From NCBI GenBank assembly GCA_027452065.1, contig DAIDHC010000144.1, positions 1-64,000 of the forward strand: 64,000 nucleotides of DNA. Direction: 5' to 3'. This DNA comes from Bryobacterales bacterium. GTDB lineage: Bacteria > Acidobacteriota > Terriglobia > Bryobacterales > Bryobacteraceae. The notes below the pieces were generated by a model. That model saw only the letters and a program-made list of their open reading frames with translations, did no database searches and was not told the DNA's origin. The stretch's first letter is position 1. Each line of letters starts with the position of its first letter. A program made the position numbers and the translations under genes. This document shows positions 34,788-44,211 of this stretch, piece by piece.

Positions 34788-36788
34788 ATGCTGAAGTTCA
34801 CCGCATTCCTGTTGTCGACCCTCGCCTGCCTGAGTGCCGGCGCGCGCACTCCGACCATTGTCGAGTCGCTCAGCATGAAGCAACCCATGTCGGCTCGCAT
34901 CTCCCCCGACGGCAAGTACGTCGCCTACGTGCTTCAGGAAACCGACTGGGAGGATAACGAGTTCGTGCCCCGCGTCTGGATCGCCTCGGTCGAGACCGGG
35001 AAGAGCTTCGCACTGACCGGCGGCCGGAAAGCGAGCACCAGCCCGAAATGGTCGCCGGACTCCAGGCGCATCGCCTTCCTGTCGGACCGCGACGGGAAGA
35101 ATCAGATCTTTCTGATCTCACCCACGGGCGGCGAGGCATCCCGCTTGACCGATGTCGAAGGCGGAGTCACGGCCTTCGAATGGTCGCCCGGCGGCACGGT
35201 GATCGCATACACGGCGCACGAGCCGGAAACGAAGTCGGAGAAGGATCGCAAGGACACCTACGGCGAGTTTTTCATCGTGAATCACGACTACCAGCGGCTG
35301 CATTTGTGGAGCGTGAAAGCGCCCGAAGAGCTTCCGGCCGATCCCAAGCAGCGGCCGAAACCCGAGGAATTGACCACTGGCGACGAGTTCAGCGTGGGCA
35401 GTTTCGCGTGGTCGCCAAACGGCCGCAGCATCGCTTTCGACGCCGCGCGCGATCCCGACCTCAGCTCCCAGGGAACATCCCGCATCTATGTCCTCGACAT
35501 CGCCGACAAGCACGTCAGAATGCTCGTCGACGCCGGCGGCCCGCATGAGGGGCCCCGCTGGTCTCCCGACGGCCGCCAAATTGCCTACATGACCGCAAAC
35601 GGCGCGCGCTATTACTATTACGCCAATCGCCGCATCGCCATCGTTCCCGCCGAGGGCGGTACTCCGCGGGTTGTGACGCAAAAGTTCGACGAGGACCCGG
35701 CGCTGATCGACTGGGGTCCGGACGGCCTCTACTTCACCGGACTTCACGAAACATCCGCCCACTTGTTCCGTCTCAATCCCGATTCGCTCCAGATCGATCG
35801 CCTCACCACCCCGGACAGCTTCGTCCTCGGCGACGCCTCCTTCACCTCCGATCACTCGGCAATGGCCGGCATCGGCGCCATGCCAAATCAATTCGCCGAG
35901 GTCTGTGTGTCGCCGGTCAAGTCGTTCTCGCCGCACCCGCTCACCAGCCTCGCCGCCCAGTGGAAGGACTTCACACTCACCAGGCGCGAAGTCGTCCACT
36001 GGAAGTCCGCCGACGGCACCCCTATCCAGGGCGTGCTGGTGAAACCTGCCGATTATGTTCCCGGCCGCCGCTATCCGCTACTGGTCGTCATCCACGGCGG
36101 CCCCACCGGCGTCGACCGCCCTGTTCCCAGGGCCGACCGCTACTATCCGATCGAGATGTTCGCCGCCAAGGGCGCGCTGGTTCTGCAGCCGAACTATCGC
36201 GGCTCGGCCGGCTACGGGGAAGCTTTCCGCTCCCTCAACGTCCGCAATCTCGGCCTCGGCGATTATCAGGACGTCATCTCCGGCGTTGACTCGCTCGTGG
36301 CCAGCGGCATCGTGGATCGCGACCGCGTCGGGGCCATGGGATGGAGCGAAGGCGGCTACATCTCCGCCTTCATCACGACCTACAGCGACCGGTTTCGCGC
36401 CGTCTCTGCCGGCGCCGGTATCTCCGACTGGATGACCTACTACGTCAACACCGACATCCACCCTTTCACACGCCAATACCTTCTTGCCACTCCCTGGAGC
36501 GACCCCGACATCTACCGGAAGACTTCGCCCATCACATACGTCAATCAAGCGAAGACTCCCACCCTGATTCAACACGGCGATCAGGACAAGCGGGTTCCTC
36601 CGCCCGATTCCTTCGAGCTCTATCAGGCGCTCAGGGACCGCGGCGTACCCGTGAAGCTGATTCTCTACAAAGGCTTCGGCCATCCCATCACCAAGCCCAA
36701 GCAGCAGCGCGCCGTCATGCAGCACAACTACGACTGGTTCAGTCAATACATCTGGGGCGAACAGGTCGTCTCCGAAGCCGGGAATTAG
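34788..36788 (+). CDS. S9-family prolyl oligopeptidase-like peptidase
   Basis: Secreted serine peptidase, 666 residues from the ATG at 34788, where a signal peptide starts (MLKFTAFLLSTLACLSAG). An N-terminal beta-propeller of about 370 residues has WD/PD40-like repeats (ISPDGKYVAYVL, KWSPDSRRIAFLSDRDGK). The C-terminal alpha/beta hydrolase has the catalytic triad Ser520 (GWSEGG), Asp600 (HGDQDKRVPP) and His632 (GFGHPI). It resembles acyl-aminoacyl or dipeptidyl peptidases and should trim peptides outside the cytoplasm. It is divergent from sortilin-like copy 1 across 97 bases. The family is certain; the exact cleavage preference is not. Confidence 0.94.
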   Translation: MLKFTAFLLSTLACLSAGARTPTIVESLSMKQPMSARISPDGKYVAYVLQETDWEDNEFVPRVWIASVETGKSFALTGGRKASTSPKWSPDSRRIAFLSDRDGKNQIFLISPTGGEASRLTDVEGGVTAFEWSPGGTVIAYTAHEPETKSEKDRKDTYGEFFIVNHDYQRLHLWSVKAPEELPADPKQRPKPEELTTGDEFSVGSFAWSPNGRSIAFDAARDPDLSSQGTSRIYVLDIADKHVRMLVDAGGPHEGPRWSPDGRQIAYMTANGARYYYYANRRIAIVPAEGGTPRVVTQKFDEDPALIDWGPDGLYFTGLHETSAHLFRLNPDSLQIDRLTTPDSFVLGDASFTSDHSAMAGIGAMPNQFAEVCVSPVKSFSPHPLTSLAAQWKDFTLTRREVVHWKSADGTPIQGVLVKPADYVPGRRYPLLVVIHGGPTGVDRPVPRADRYYPIEMFAAKGALVLQPNYRGSAGYGEAFRSLNVRNLGLGDYQDVISGVDSLVASGIVDRDRVGAMGWSEGGYISAFITTYSDRFRAVSAGAGISDWMTYYVNTDIHPFTRQYLLATPWSDPDIYRKTSPITYVNQAKTPTLIQHGDQDKRVPPPDSFELYQALRDRGVPVKLILYKGFGHPITKPKQQRAVMQHNYDWFSQYIWGEQVVSEAGN

Positions 36789-36816
36789 TCAAAGCGCAGC
36801 CCGGGGCGAGCCGCAC

Positions 36817-37971
36817 TCACCCGCTCACGCTCCGCCGCTTTTCCCAACCGGGCCGAAAGAGCGGCAGAAAATTCTCCTGCCTGTAAGGGTGCCGGGCAAT
36901 CTCGTCCAGGTTCAAATCGATGCCCAGGCCCGGCCGCTCGGGTATCTCGATGTAACCATCCACAACTTCGACCGGATTCGTCACAATGCTCTTTTCCCAC
37001 GGCTCGTTGAACTCGTCGAAAATCTCGTGAATGAAAAAGTTCGGCGCCGATGCGTTGAGCTGCACACACGCCGCCGAGCACACCGGCCCCTGCGCGCTAT
37101 GGGGCGCGATCATTCCCAGGTGCGCGTCCACCATGTCGCAGATCTTCCGCGTTGCGAAAAGCCCGCCCAGGTTCAGCGGCTCCGGTTGCAGGATCATCAC
37201 CGCGTCGTGCTTGAGAAGCTCGGCGAACTCCTGTTTGGTCGAGAAGCTCTCGCCCGTCGCCACCGGCACCGGGCTTCGTCTGGCGACCTCCACCAGTCCC
37301 GCGACGTTCGTATGCGGAACCGGCTCCTCAAACCACGCCGGCCGCAGCGGCGCCATGGCGTTGGCAAACTCGATCGCCGCCGCCGGATGAAAACGGCAGT
37401 GGCCCTCTATCAGCAGATCCACCGCGTCTCCCACCGCCGATCGCACCGCGCGGATGATATCCAGGCTCAGGTCGAATTCATACCGTGGCAGGGTGCGCCA
37501 GTTGCTCCCGAACGGATCGAACTTCAACGCCGTATAACCTCGTGCGGCGACCGCGGCGGCCTTGGAAGCGAAATCTTCCGGCGTCCGCGGACCCCGGTAC
37601 CATCCGTTCGCATACGCCCGCAGCTTTCCGTGACAACGCCCGCCCCACAGGTTATATACCGGCTGATTGCACGCCTTCCCGATAATGTCCCAACAGGCGA
37701 TCTCCACCGCCGCCACGGCGCACATCTGAATCTGGCTGCCCCACGAATACACGTCCCGGATCATACGCTGGCTGATGGTCTCCACCTGAAACGGATCCAT
37801 GCCCAGGATCAGCGGCTTGAGCTCGTGGATGGCGCACTCCACGGTTTTCGCGAATGCGTTCAGCGTCCCCTCGCCGATCCCATGTATGCCCTCGTCGGTA
37901 TTGACCCGCACAAACAGCCAGTTCTTCCACGGATTGCCCGCGATGTAGGTATCAATGCTGGTGATTTTCAT
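36817..37971 (-). CDS. Enolase-superfamily acid-sugar dehydratase-like protein
   Basis: Mandelate racemase/muconate lactonising family member, 384 residues. Metal ligands are Glu189, Glu215 (FEEPVP) and Glu241 (GES). Lys150 and Asp152 sit in LKFDPF. His191 (EGHCRF) and His290 (APHSAQGP) match in position the two catalytic histidines of galactonate-type dehydratases, so dehydration of a sugar acid is the best guess. Racemase activity is less likely, as there is no KxK. It starts 38 bases after the stop of sortilin-like copy 2 on the same strand. The sugar acid is unknown. Confidence 0.88.
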   Translation of the reverse strand: MKITSIDTYIAGNPWKNWLFVRVNTDEGIHGIGEGTLNAFAKTVECAIHELKPLILGMDPFQVETISQRMIRDVYSWGSQIQMCAVAAVEIACWDIIGKACNQPVYNLWGGRCHGKLRAYANGWYRGPRTPEDFASKAAAVAARGYTALKFDPFGSNWRTLPRYEFDLSLDIIRAVRSAVGDAVDLLIEGHCRFHPAAAIEFANAMAPLRPAWFEEPVPHTNVAGLVEVARRSPVPVATGESFSTKQEFAELLKHDAVMILQPEPLNLGGLFATRKICDMVDAHLGMIAPHSAQGPVCSAACVQLNASAPNFFIHEIFDEFNEPWEKSIVTNPVEVVDGYIEIPERPGLGIDLNLDEIARHPYRQENFLPLFRPGWEKRRSVSG

Positions 37972-38009
37972 GACGCGATCTTTTCAGTATCGCCGCTCGC
38001 GGCCCCTGC

Positions 38010-41000
38010 TCAGGGAATCCGCCCCCGCAGCCCGTTCCACGCGCTCAGCAGCCGGTCGAGCTCGCTCTTCAGCGATGCGGCGGCGGCCTGCACCTGCCTG
38101 GTAGGCGCGGCGTCGGCGCCATTCACGATTTCCAGCACCGCCGCCAGTTCGCTGTTCAGGCGCATCAGGCCCGGCGCCCCGCCGGCCCGCCTCCCTCCGC
38201 CCGCGCCTTCGAGCGCCGCCAACTGCGTCTCGATCGCCCTCGCATCCGCCGCCTTCCCCGGCAGGCGCTTCCTCGCCGCGCGCACTTCCTCGAGCGCCTG
38301 AACGTCTCGCCCCATCCACTCGCAGATCTCTGACGCCAGCGTCGCCTGAAGGCGCAGGTCCGCCGCCGGAGTTTCCACCCGAGGGTCCATCTTCACCGTC
38401 AACGCGCGGCTGTACGTTTTGCCGTCGACCATGAGCTTCACCGTGTACCGGCCCGGCATTGCCGCCGGCCCCTGCGGATATCGTGGTGTATCTCCGGCAA
38501 TCGCCGATATCGGATACTCGGTCCGCAACGCCCGCGGTTCCGGCCCGTGCAGGTCCCACACGAACCGATGCATTCCCGCCGATGCCGCCAGTGGCAAACT
38601 CCGGCGCACCCAGTACAAAGGCGCGTTCATCTCCTGGCCCAGCGCCTTCATGTCCGGCTCCGGTTTGTCGGTGCTTTCAAAGCGCCGGATGACATGCCCC
38701 TGGGTATCGGAAATCTCCAGTGCCACCGCTCCCCCGGCCGCCCGCGGAAGCCAGTAATCAATCACCGCGCCGTCGGGCGGATTTTGTCCCGCTGGTTCCT
38801 CCGGCGGCAAGGGAGTGTCCGTGTTCTGGCTCCGGCGAACCCGATAGGCGACTTCGGGCTCGAACAAAAACGCACCTCGCTCCGCCGCTGCCTCCGTCGC
38901 CTGCCTCAGCGGTGTAATGTCGTCGAGAATCCAGAAGCCGCGGCCATGCGTTCCCGCCACCAGGTCGTCTCCGTGAATGACAATGTCCCGCACCGAAGTC
39001 GGCGGCATGTTCAGCTTCAGCGGCAGCCACTGTTGGCCGTCATCGAACGACACGTAGGCCGCGCGCTCCGTGGCCGCGAACAACAATCCCCGCCGCGACG
39101 GATCCTCGCGCACCGCGTTCACCGGTTCGTCGTCCGGCAGTCCACTGGTGATCCGTTTCCACGTCTTGCCCCCGTCAACGGTCCGATAAATGTAGGGATG
39201 CAGGTCGTCCAGCCGGAAGCGGTTCACCGCGGCGTACGCCGTGCCGGCGTCGAAATGCGAGGCCTCAATCAGTGACACCTTGCTCCAAGCCGTCACTTCC
39301 GGCGGCGTCACGTCGCTCCAGTGCGCTCCCCCGTCAGTGGTCACGTGGATCAACCCGTCGTCAGTGCCCGCCCAGATCTTTTTCCCATCCAGAGGTGACG
39401 GCGCAATCGTGTAAATGACGCCTCGCCTGCGCCGGTCCCGCTTCGCAGCCTCATCCCGGAACACGCCCACCGGCGCCGGTACGTCCCAACGCTCGCGGCT
39501 CAGGTCCGGGCTGATGATGCTCCAGTGATGTCCTCCGTCGACGGTCTTGAAAAGCACATTACCCGCCAGGTAAAGCGTGTGCGGGTCGGTCGGGGAAAAC
39601 AACACCGGCGCCGTGCGGAGAAAACGGTACGCAGCGTCTGCCAGTACCACCGGACCGACATCCTGCACCATCCCCGTTGCCTCGTCATAGCGCGTTAGCT
39701 TGCCGCCGAAAACGACCCCCGGATGCAGCGGATCCGGCGCGACATACCCGTACTCCTCAACGCCCACCGGATGCCAGTCCCGGACCGTGATCTCGCCGGA
39801 ATCTCCCCGGCTGCGCACTGCCGCCGAGCCGCTCTCCTGCTGTCCTCCATAGACCCAGTAGGGAAACCGGTTGTCCGTGCTCACGTGATAGAACTGTGCC
39901 GTCGGCTGGTTGTACCATGAGCTCCACGTCTCGCCGCCGTTGACGCTGATCGTTGCTCCCTGGTCGCTCGCCAGGAGAATGATCCGCGGATTCCGCGGGT
40001 TGATCCAAATGGTGTGATAATCGTCCCCGCCGGGGGCTCCTTTGACCGCCGTGAACGTCATCCCGCCGTCGGTCGAACGGTAGGTGGACGTGTTCGCCAC
40101 GTAAACCACATCGGGATTCGTCGGATCCACGCGAACGCCGGCGAAGTCGTTGCCGCGGCCCCACAATCGCGTCTCCGCGTTCACCCGCTTCCATGTGCTG
40201 CCCGCGTCATCGGACCGGTACAACCCGCCGTCGCGCGCGCTCACCAGCGCATAGATCCGATTGCCGTCGCTCGGAGCCACGCCGATCCCGATGCGCCCCA
40301 GTCCCCGCTCGAATCCTGGCAGCCCGCCGCGAAGCTGCGTCCAGGTCGCTCCGCCGTCAGACGACCGGTACAGCCCGCTGCCTGCGCCCTGGTATTCCCC
40401 GTTCTCCCACGGACCCTGCCGCGCCTCCCACAACACCGCATAAACGATGTCCGGATTCTTCGGGTCGAAGGCCAGATCCACCGCTCCGGTATTCTCGCCG
40501 CGATAAAGAATTCGCGTCCAGGTCGCTCCTCCGTCGTTCGAGCGGAACACACCGCGCTCTTCATTCGGCCCGTAGGGGTGGCCCAGCACCGCCGCAAACA
40601 CCCTCCGGGCATCGTGCGGGTCCACCAGCAGCGCCGCAATCTGCTGGCCCTCCCGCAAGCCGAGGTGCTGCCACGTCCCTCCCGCATCGTCGGACCGGTA
40701 AATTCCATCGCCGACCGACAAGTCCGGCCGCTGTAGTCCCTCGCCGCTTCCCGCGTACACGACATCGGGCTTCGACGGCGCCACTGCCAACGCCCCGATC
40801 GATCCCGTCGGCTGCGCGTCGAACACCGGCTTCCACACGCGCCCGTAGTCCGTGGTCTTCCAAACCCCTCCATTCACCGCGCCGATGTAGAACACGTTCG
40901 GCTTACCCGGCACGCCCGCCGCCGCCACCGTGCGGCCTCCGCGGAACGGCCCGATCATGCGCCAGCGCATCCCGGAGTAGAGATCAGGCGACAGATCGCG

Positions 41001-41054
41001 AGGCAGAGCCGTGAAACTGGCGAAAAAAAATACGAGGGCGGTCAATCGGCGCAA
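38010..41054 (-). CDS. Secreted sortilin/BNR-repeat propeller protein (copy 2)
   Basis: Second propeller exoprotein, about 1014 residues. I place the start at the TTG at 41054, preceded at five bases by AGGAG and followed by a signal segment (RLTALVFFFASFTALP); a TTG at 41075 is the other option. The opening SGMRWRMIGPFRGGRTVAAA matches copy 1 (NGLSWRLIGPFRGGRAIAVS), and Asp-box motifs (SDDAGGTW, SNDGGATW, SSDGGATW, TVDGGHHW, TTDGGAHW) recur throughout. The C-terminal domain differs more, and adds a helical, Arg/Ala-rich end. The neighbours are an acid-sugar dehydratase-like gene downstream and a VWA protein upstream. Confidence 0.85.
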   Translation of the reverse strand: MRRLTALVFFFASFTALPRDLSPDLYSGMRWRMIGPFRGGRTVAAAGVPGKPNVFYIGAVNGGVWKTTDYGRVWKPVFDAQPTGSIGALAVAPSKPDVVYAGSGEGLQRPDLSVGDGIYRSDDAGGTWQHLGLREGQQIAALLVDPHDARRVFAAVLGHPYGPNEERGVFRSNDGGATWTRILYRGENTGAVDLAFDPKNPDIVYAVLWEARQGPWENGEYQGAGSGLYRSSDGGATWTQLRGGLPGFERGLGRIGIGVAPSDGNRIYALVSARDGGLYRSDDAGSTWKRVNAETRLWGRGNDFAGVRVDPTNPDVVYVANTSTYRSTDGGMTFTAVKGAPGGDDYHTIWINPRNPRIILLASDQGATISVNGGETWSSWYNQPTAQFYHVSTDNRFPYWVYGGQQESGSAAVRSRGDSGEITVRDWHPVGVEEYGYVAPDPLHPGVVFGGKLTRYDEATGMVQDVGPVVLADAAYRFLRTAPVLFSPTDPHTLYLAGNVLFKTVDGGHHWSIISPDLSRERWDVPAPVGVFRDEAAKRDRRRRGVIYTIAPSPLDGKKIWAGTDDGLIHVTTDGGAHWSDVTPPEVTAWSKVSLIEASHFDAGTAYAAVNRFRLDDLHPYIYRTVDGGKTWKRITSGLPDDEPVNAVREDPSRRGLLFAATERAAYVSFDDGQQWLPLKLNMPPTSVRDIVIHGDDLVAGTHGRGFWILDDITPLRQATEAAAERGAFLFEPEVAYRVRRSQNTDTPLPPEEPAGQNPPDGAVIDYWLPRAAGGAVALEISDTQGHVIRRFESTDKPEPDMKALGQEMNAPLYWVRRSLPLAASAGMHRFVWDLHGPEPRALRTEYPISAIAGDTPRYPQGPAAMPGRYTVKLMVDGKTYSRALTVKMDPRVETPAADLRLQATLASEICEWMGRDVQALEEVRAARKRLPGKAADARAIETQLAALEGAGGGRRAGGAPGLMRLNSELAAVLEIVNGADAAPTRQVQAAAASLKSELDRLLSAWNGLRGRIP

Positions 41055-41124
41055 GCTGGCTCCTGGCGGAAGCAAAATAGAACGCCATTCTACGCCAAAC
41101 CAGCCTCGCGAAGCTTGCCCCGCC

Positions 41125-42180
41125 TCAGCGGTAGTAGCCGTGCCGCGCTCTCACCACCACCGCACCCTCCCGCCGCGCCGCTTCCGCTGTCAGCCTCACT
41201 TTCAGCTCACAGTACGTGCCCGCGGGCCTCTCTTCCGAGGGCCGGAACCCGATGCTGTAGCGCGTCCGCAGCAGGTCGATCAACTCCGCCAGCCGCCAGC
41301 CGATGTCCTCTTTGTTGGCCTTCACCACCACACCGCCCGTTTCGTCGGCGTAATGGAAAACGTCCCCCGGCGGAAATTTCTTGCGTACCGGCGCCATCAT
41401 CGGATTCTTCGAATCCATCACCGTCATGAAGTTCGAGAGCGCGCTTCTGGCCAGCAGGCTGCACACCACCGAGCCCGTGCCGTCAAGTTCCCGCATGGCG
41501 TCGGCCTCGCTGTGCAACTGCCCGGCCGGCACGCTCTGGCCGTGTTCTCTCCTCGTACCCTCTGAGGGAACGTTTGGAACATTGTCGGTCAGCCACACGA
41601 TCACGCGCCGGTTGTTCGGCGGCGACGAACGCCCCAATTCAGCGGCCGCCTGAAACACGCCCTCGTTGAAGAACGCCGCCTCCGCGCTCTTCATCCGGCT
41701 GGCCGCGGCGATCGCCGCCGCCACACGCTTGTGGTCCCGCGTGAATCCGCTGACAAGCTTCGCCGACGCTGAATACACCATCACCGCTGCCTCGTCGGAG
41801 GGCTTCAGATGCTCCAGCGCCTTCAGCGCTCCCGAGGCCAGCGGCTTCAGCACCGGCCGCACGCTATCGGTCAGGTCAACCAGGAAAATGACCGACAGCG
41901 GCAGCGAGTTCTGGCTGAAATAGGTGATCTCCTGCGGCACCCCGTCTTCCAGAATGTCGAAGTCGCGCCGTTCCAAATGGTCCAGCGGACGCCCCGAGAC
42001 CAGCCCCGCCTCGGCCCCCTGTCCGCCCTTCTGCTTGCCCGCCGGCAGCACCTGCGCATCCACCATGACCAACTCGACCTGCGAGCGAAAATAGGCCTGC
42101 ACGTGCCCGGAGATCGGCGCCTGCGCCGCCGCCGCTACGCCCCACAGCCATACTGCCGCCGCTTTTCCCGCTCGATTCAC
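41125..42180 (-). CDS. VWFA-related acidobacterial-type protein
   Basis: Exported von Willebrand A-domain protein, 351 residues, of the type common in Acidobacteriota. A signal peptide (about 1-20) is followed by an N-terminal segment with LERRDFDILEDGVPQEITYF, characteristic of this group, and then the VWA fold. The metal-site motif reads DLTDS, with Thr in place of the first Ser of DxSxS. Such proteins probably mediate metal-dependent protein contacts; the partner is unknown. The start is a GTG at 42180 without a clear ribosome site. Confidence 0.85.
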   Translation of the reverse strand: MNRAGKAAAVWLWGVAAAAQAPISGHVQAYFRSQVELVMVDAQVLPAGKQKGGQGAEAGLVSGRPLDHLERRDFDILEDGVPQEITYFSQNSLPLSVIFLVDLTDSVRPVLKPLASGALKALEHLKPSDEAAVMVYSASAKLVSGFTRDHKRVAAAIAAASRMKSAEAAFFNEGVFQAAAELGRSSPPNNRRVIVWLTDNVPNVPSEGTRREHGQSVPAGQLHSEADAMRELDGTGSVVCSLLARSALSNFMTVMDSKNPMMAPVRKKFPPGDVFHYADETGGVVVKANKEDIGWRLAELIDLLRTRYSIGFRPSEERPAGTYCELKVRLTAEAARREGAVVVRARHGYYR

Positions 42181-42233
42181 TTACATCGTGGGACGCGCCC
42201 GGACCGCCCACCGGTTTCGCCGGCGGCGTTCCC

Positions 42234-42737
42234 TTAATACCGGTATTCGGCCGGCGTGATGCCCTTCAAACGCAGATACACGATGCACTGGCCCCGGTGA
42301 TGCGTCGTGTGATCCATGGCGAAATAAATCACTCCCATCCCCGTCATCGTCCCATCCGGCGTCTTGTACGACTTCTCCAACGCCGCCGGCGTCGCCTTTT
42401 CTACCGCCTGAATGCTGTAGTCGAACGACTTCGTGAGAAGAGCGACGACCGTCGCCTTGTCGAAGTTCGCCGGCTTTGCAATTGTCGGCTTCCCTCCGCT
42501 CAGCAGCGACAGAAAATAACCGTTCGCCGTGGCAATGTGCGCCATCTGCTCGCCAAAGCTCATCTCGGCCGGATTCGGTTTGAAGTTGTACGCCTCCGCC
42601 GGCATCTGTTCGGCGATTGCCAGCGTGTATTCCTTCGACGTTTTCCAGTGTTTTGCCAGCTCCTCGGTGACGTCGGAAGCCAGCGCCGCGGGAACAGTCA
42701 TAAAGCACACCGCGGCCGCACAAGTGAGCATTCTCAT
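42234..42737 (-). CDS. Exported DinB-family protein
   Basis: DinB/YfiT-like four-helix protein, 167 residues from the ATG at 42737, chosen because AGGAG lies seven bases upstream. Metal-binding histidines typical of the fold are visible: H in EQMAHIA, and HTTHH in FAMDHTTHHRGQ. It begins with a signal peptide (MRMLTCAAAVCFMTVPAALA). This is unlike most DinB thiol-transferase homologues, which are cytoplasmic. Activity is unknown; thiol- or metal-dependent transfer is the family precedent. Confidence 0.85.
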   Translation of the reverse strand: MRMLTCAAAVCFMTVPAALASDVTEELAKHWKTSKEYTLAIAEQMPAEAYNFKPNPAEMSFGEQMAHIATANGYFLSLLSGGKPTIAKPANFDKATVVALLTKSFDYSIQAVEKATPAALEKSYKTPDGTMTGMGVIYFAMDHTTHHRGQCIVYLRLKGITPAEYRY

Positions 42738-42842
42738 TTTTCTTCTCCTGTTCGTCATTTGCGATCTTCAGGTTAAACGGAAATTTCGTGTTTGTCCAAC
42801 TCCGGGCCTATTTGTTAGCGTAGTAAGTTACTCCTTTTCTAT

Positions 42843-44207
42843 ATGAACGTATCCATCATCGGCACGGGCTACGTGGGCCTCACCACAGGCGTCTGCCTTG
42901 CCTATCTCGGTCATAAGGTGAAATGCCTCGATACCGATGCGCGTAAAGTCGATTTGCTGAAATCGGGCGGTACGCCTATCTTTGAGCCCTATCTGCCCGA
43001 GCTCATCGCTCAATCGAGCGCCAATCTCTGCTTCACTACCGACTATTCGGTCGCCATTCCCGGCGCCGACGTGGTCTTTATCGCCGTCGGCACTCCGCCT
43101 TCGCGCGACGGCAGTCCCGATCTTCAATTCGTACGCGCCGCCGCCGAAGGCATCGGCCGCCACTTTGACGGCGAACACATGGTGGTGGTCAATAAGTCCA
43201 CCGTTCCCATCGGCAGCGGAAACTGGGTTGGTTCTCTGGTCCGCGAATCTTTCGCCGCCCATCATAACCAGAAGTCGGATCACCGTTTCTCCGTCGCCTC
43301 GAACCCGGAGTTTCTCCGCGAGGGCACCGCGCTCCACGACAGCCTCTATCCGGACCGCGTGGTCATTGGCTCCGACGATCCGCGCTCGCTTGAGGTGCTC
43401 TACCGGCTCTATCGCCCGCTTCTCGACCAAACCTTCCCCGCGCCCTCATTCCTGCCCCGTCCTGAAGCGCTCGGCGCCGTACCCCTGGTCTCCACCGACC
43501 TCGCTTCGGCCGAGCTGATCAAGTATGCAGCCAACGCCTTCCTGGCTCTGAAAATCAGCTACATCAATGAAATCGGGCAGATCGCCGAACGCGTTGGAGC
43601 CAATATCCAACAGGTCGCCAAAGGTATCGGCCTCGACGCCCGCATCGGCAATCGCTTCCTTCAGGCAGGCATCGGTTGGGGAGGCTCCTGTTTCGGCAAG
43701 GACACCTCCGCGCTTGTCTCCACCGCCGCCGAATACGGCCTCAGCCTTCCCATCGTCGAAGCTGCCCGCCGGGTCAACCGGCGCCAGCGCGACCTCGTCG
43801 TCGATAAACTCCTCGCCGAACTCAAAATCCTGAAGGGCCGCACCATCGGCCTGCTCGGCCTTGCGTTTAAACCCAACACCGACGACCTGCGCGAAGCTCC
43901 GGCTCTCGATATCGCCCGAAGCCTCGTCGACCGTGGCTGCAAAGTCAAGGCTCACGACCCCGTTGCCCTCGATCGCTTCCGTGCCGTCCACTCCGATCTC
44001 GGTGTCATCTGCTGCGCTGAGCCCGAGTCGGTGGCCGAAGGCGCCGACGCCATCGTGCTCGTCACCGAATGGCAGGAATACCGCGAGTTGAACTGGCAGG
44101 ACATCGGCGAGCGCATGCGCACACGCATCGTCCTTGACGGCCGGTATGCTCTGGACCGGGCCCGTCTCGAGGGCTTCGGCTTCCGATACCTGGCCATCGC
44201 CGGCTGA
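42843..44207 (+). CDS. ugd: UDP-glucose 6-dehydrogenase
   Basis: NAD-dependent oxidation of UDP-glucose to UDP-glucuronate for polysaccharide synthesis, 454 residues. The Rossmann motif GTGYVGLTTG lies at residues 7-16, the catalytic Cys283 in GWGGSCFGKD, and the C-terminal binding domain includes GLAFKPNTDDLREAPALD. The length and motifs are those of bacterial Ugd/TuaD. A glycosyltransferase starts four bases after its stop, so the pair probably works in exopolysaccharide or envelope glycan assembly. GDP-mannose dehydrogenase is excluded by the overall likeness but not formally. Confidence 0.95.
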   Translation: MNVSIIGTGYVGLTTGVCLAYLGHKVKCLDTDARKVDLLKSGGTPIFEPYLPELIAQSSANLCFTTDYSVAIPGADVVFIAVGTPPSRDGSPDLQFVRAAAEGIGRHFDGEHMVVVNKSTVPIGSGNWVGSLVRESFAAHHNQKSDHRFSVASNPEFLREGTALHDSLYPDRVVIGSDDPRSLEVLYRLYRPLLDQTFPAPSFLPRPEALGAVPLVSTDLASAELIKYAANAFLALKISYINEIGQIAERVGANIQQVAKGIGLDARIGNRFLQAGIGWGGSCFGKDTSALVSTAAEYGLSLPIVEAARRVNRRQRDLVVDKLLAELKILKGRTIGLLGLAFKPNTDDLREAPALDIARSLVDRGCKVKAHDPVALDRFRAVHSDLGVICCAEPESVAEGADAIVLVTEWQEYRELNWQDIGERMRTRIVLDGRYALDRARLEGFGFRYLAIAG

Positions 44208-44211
44208 GTCC

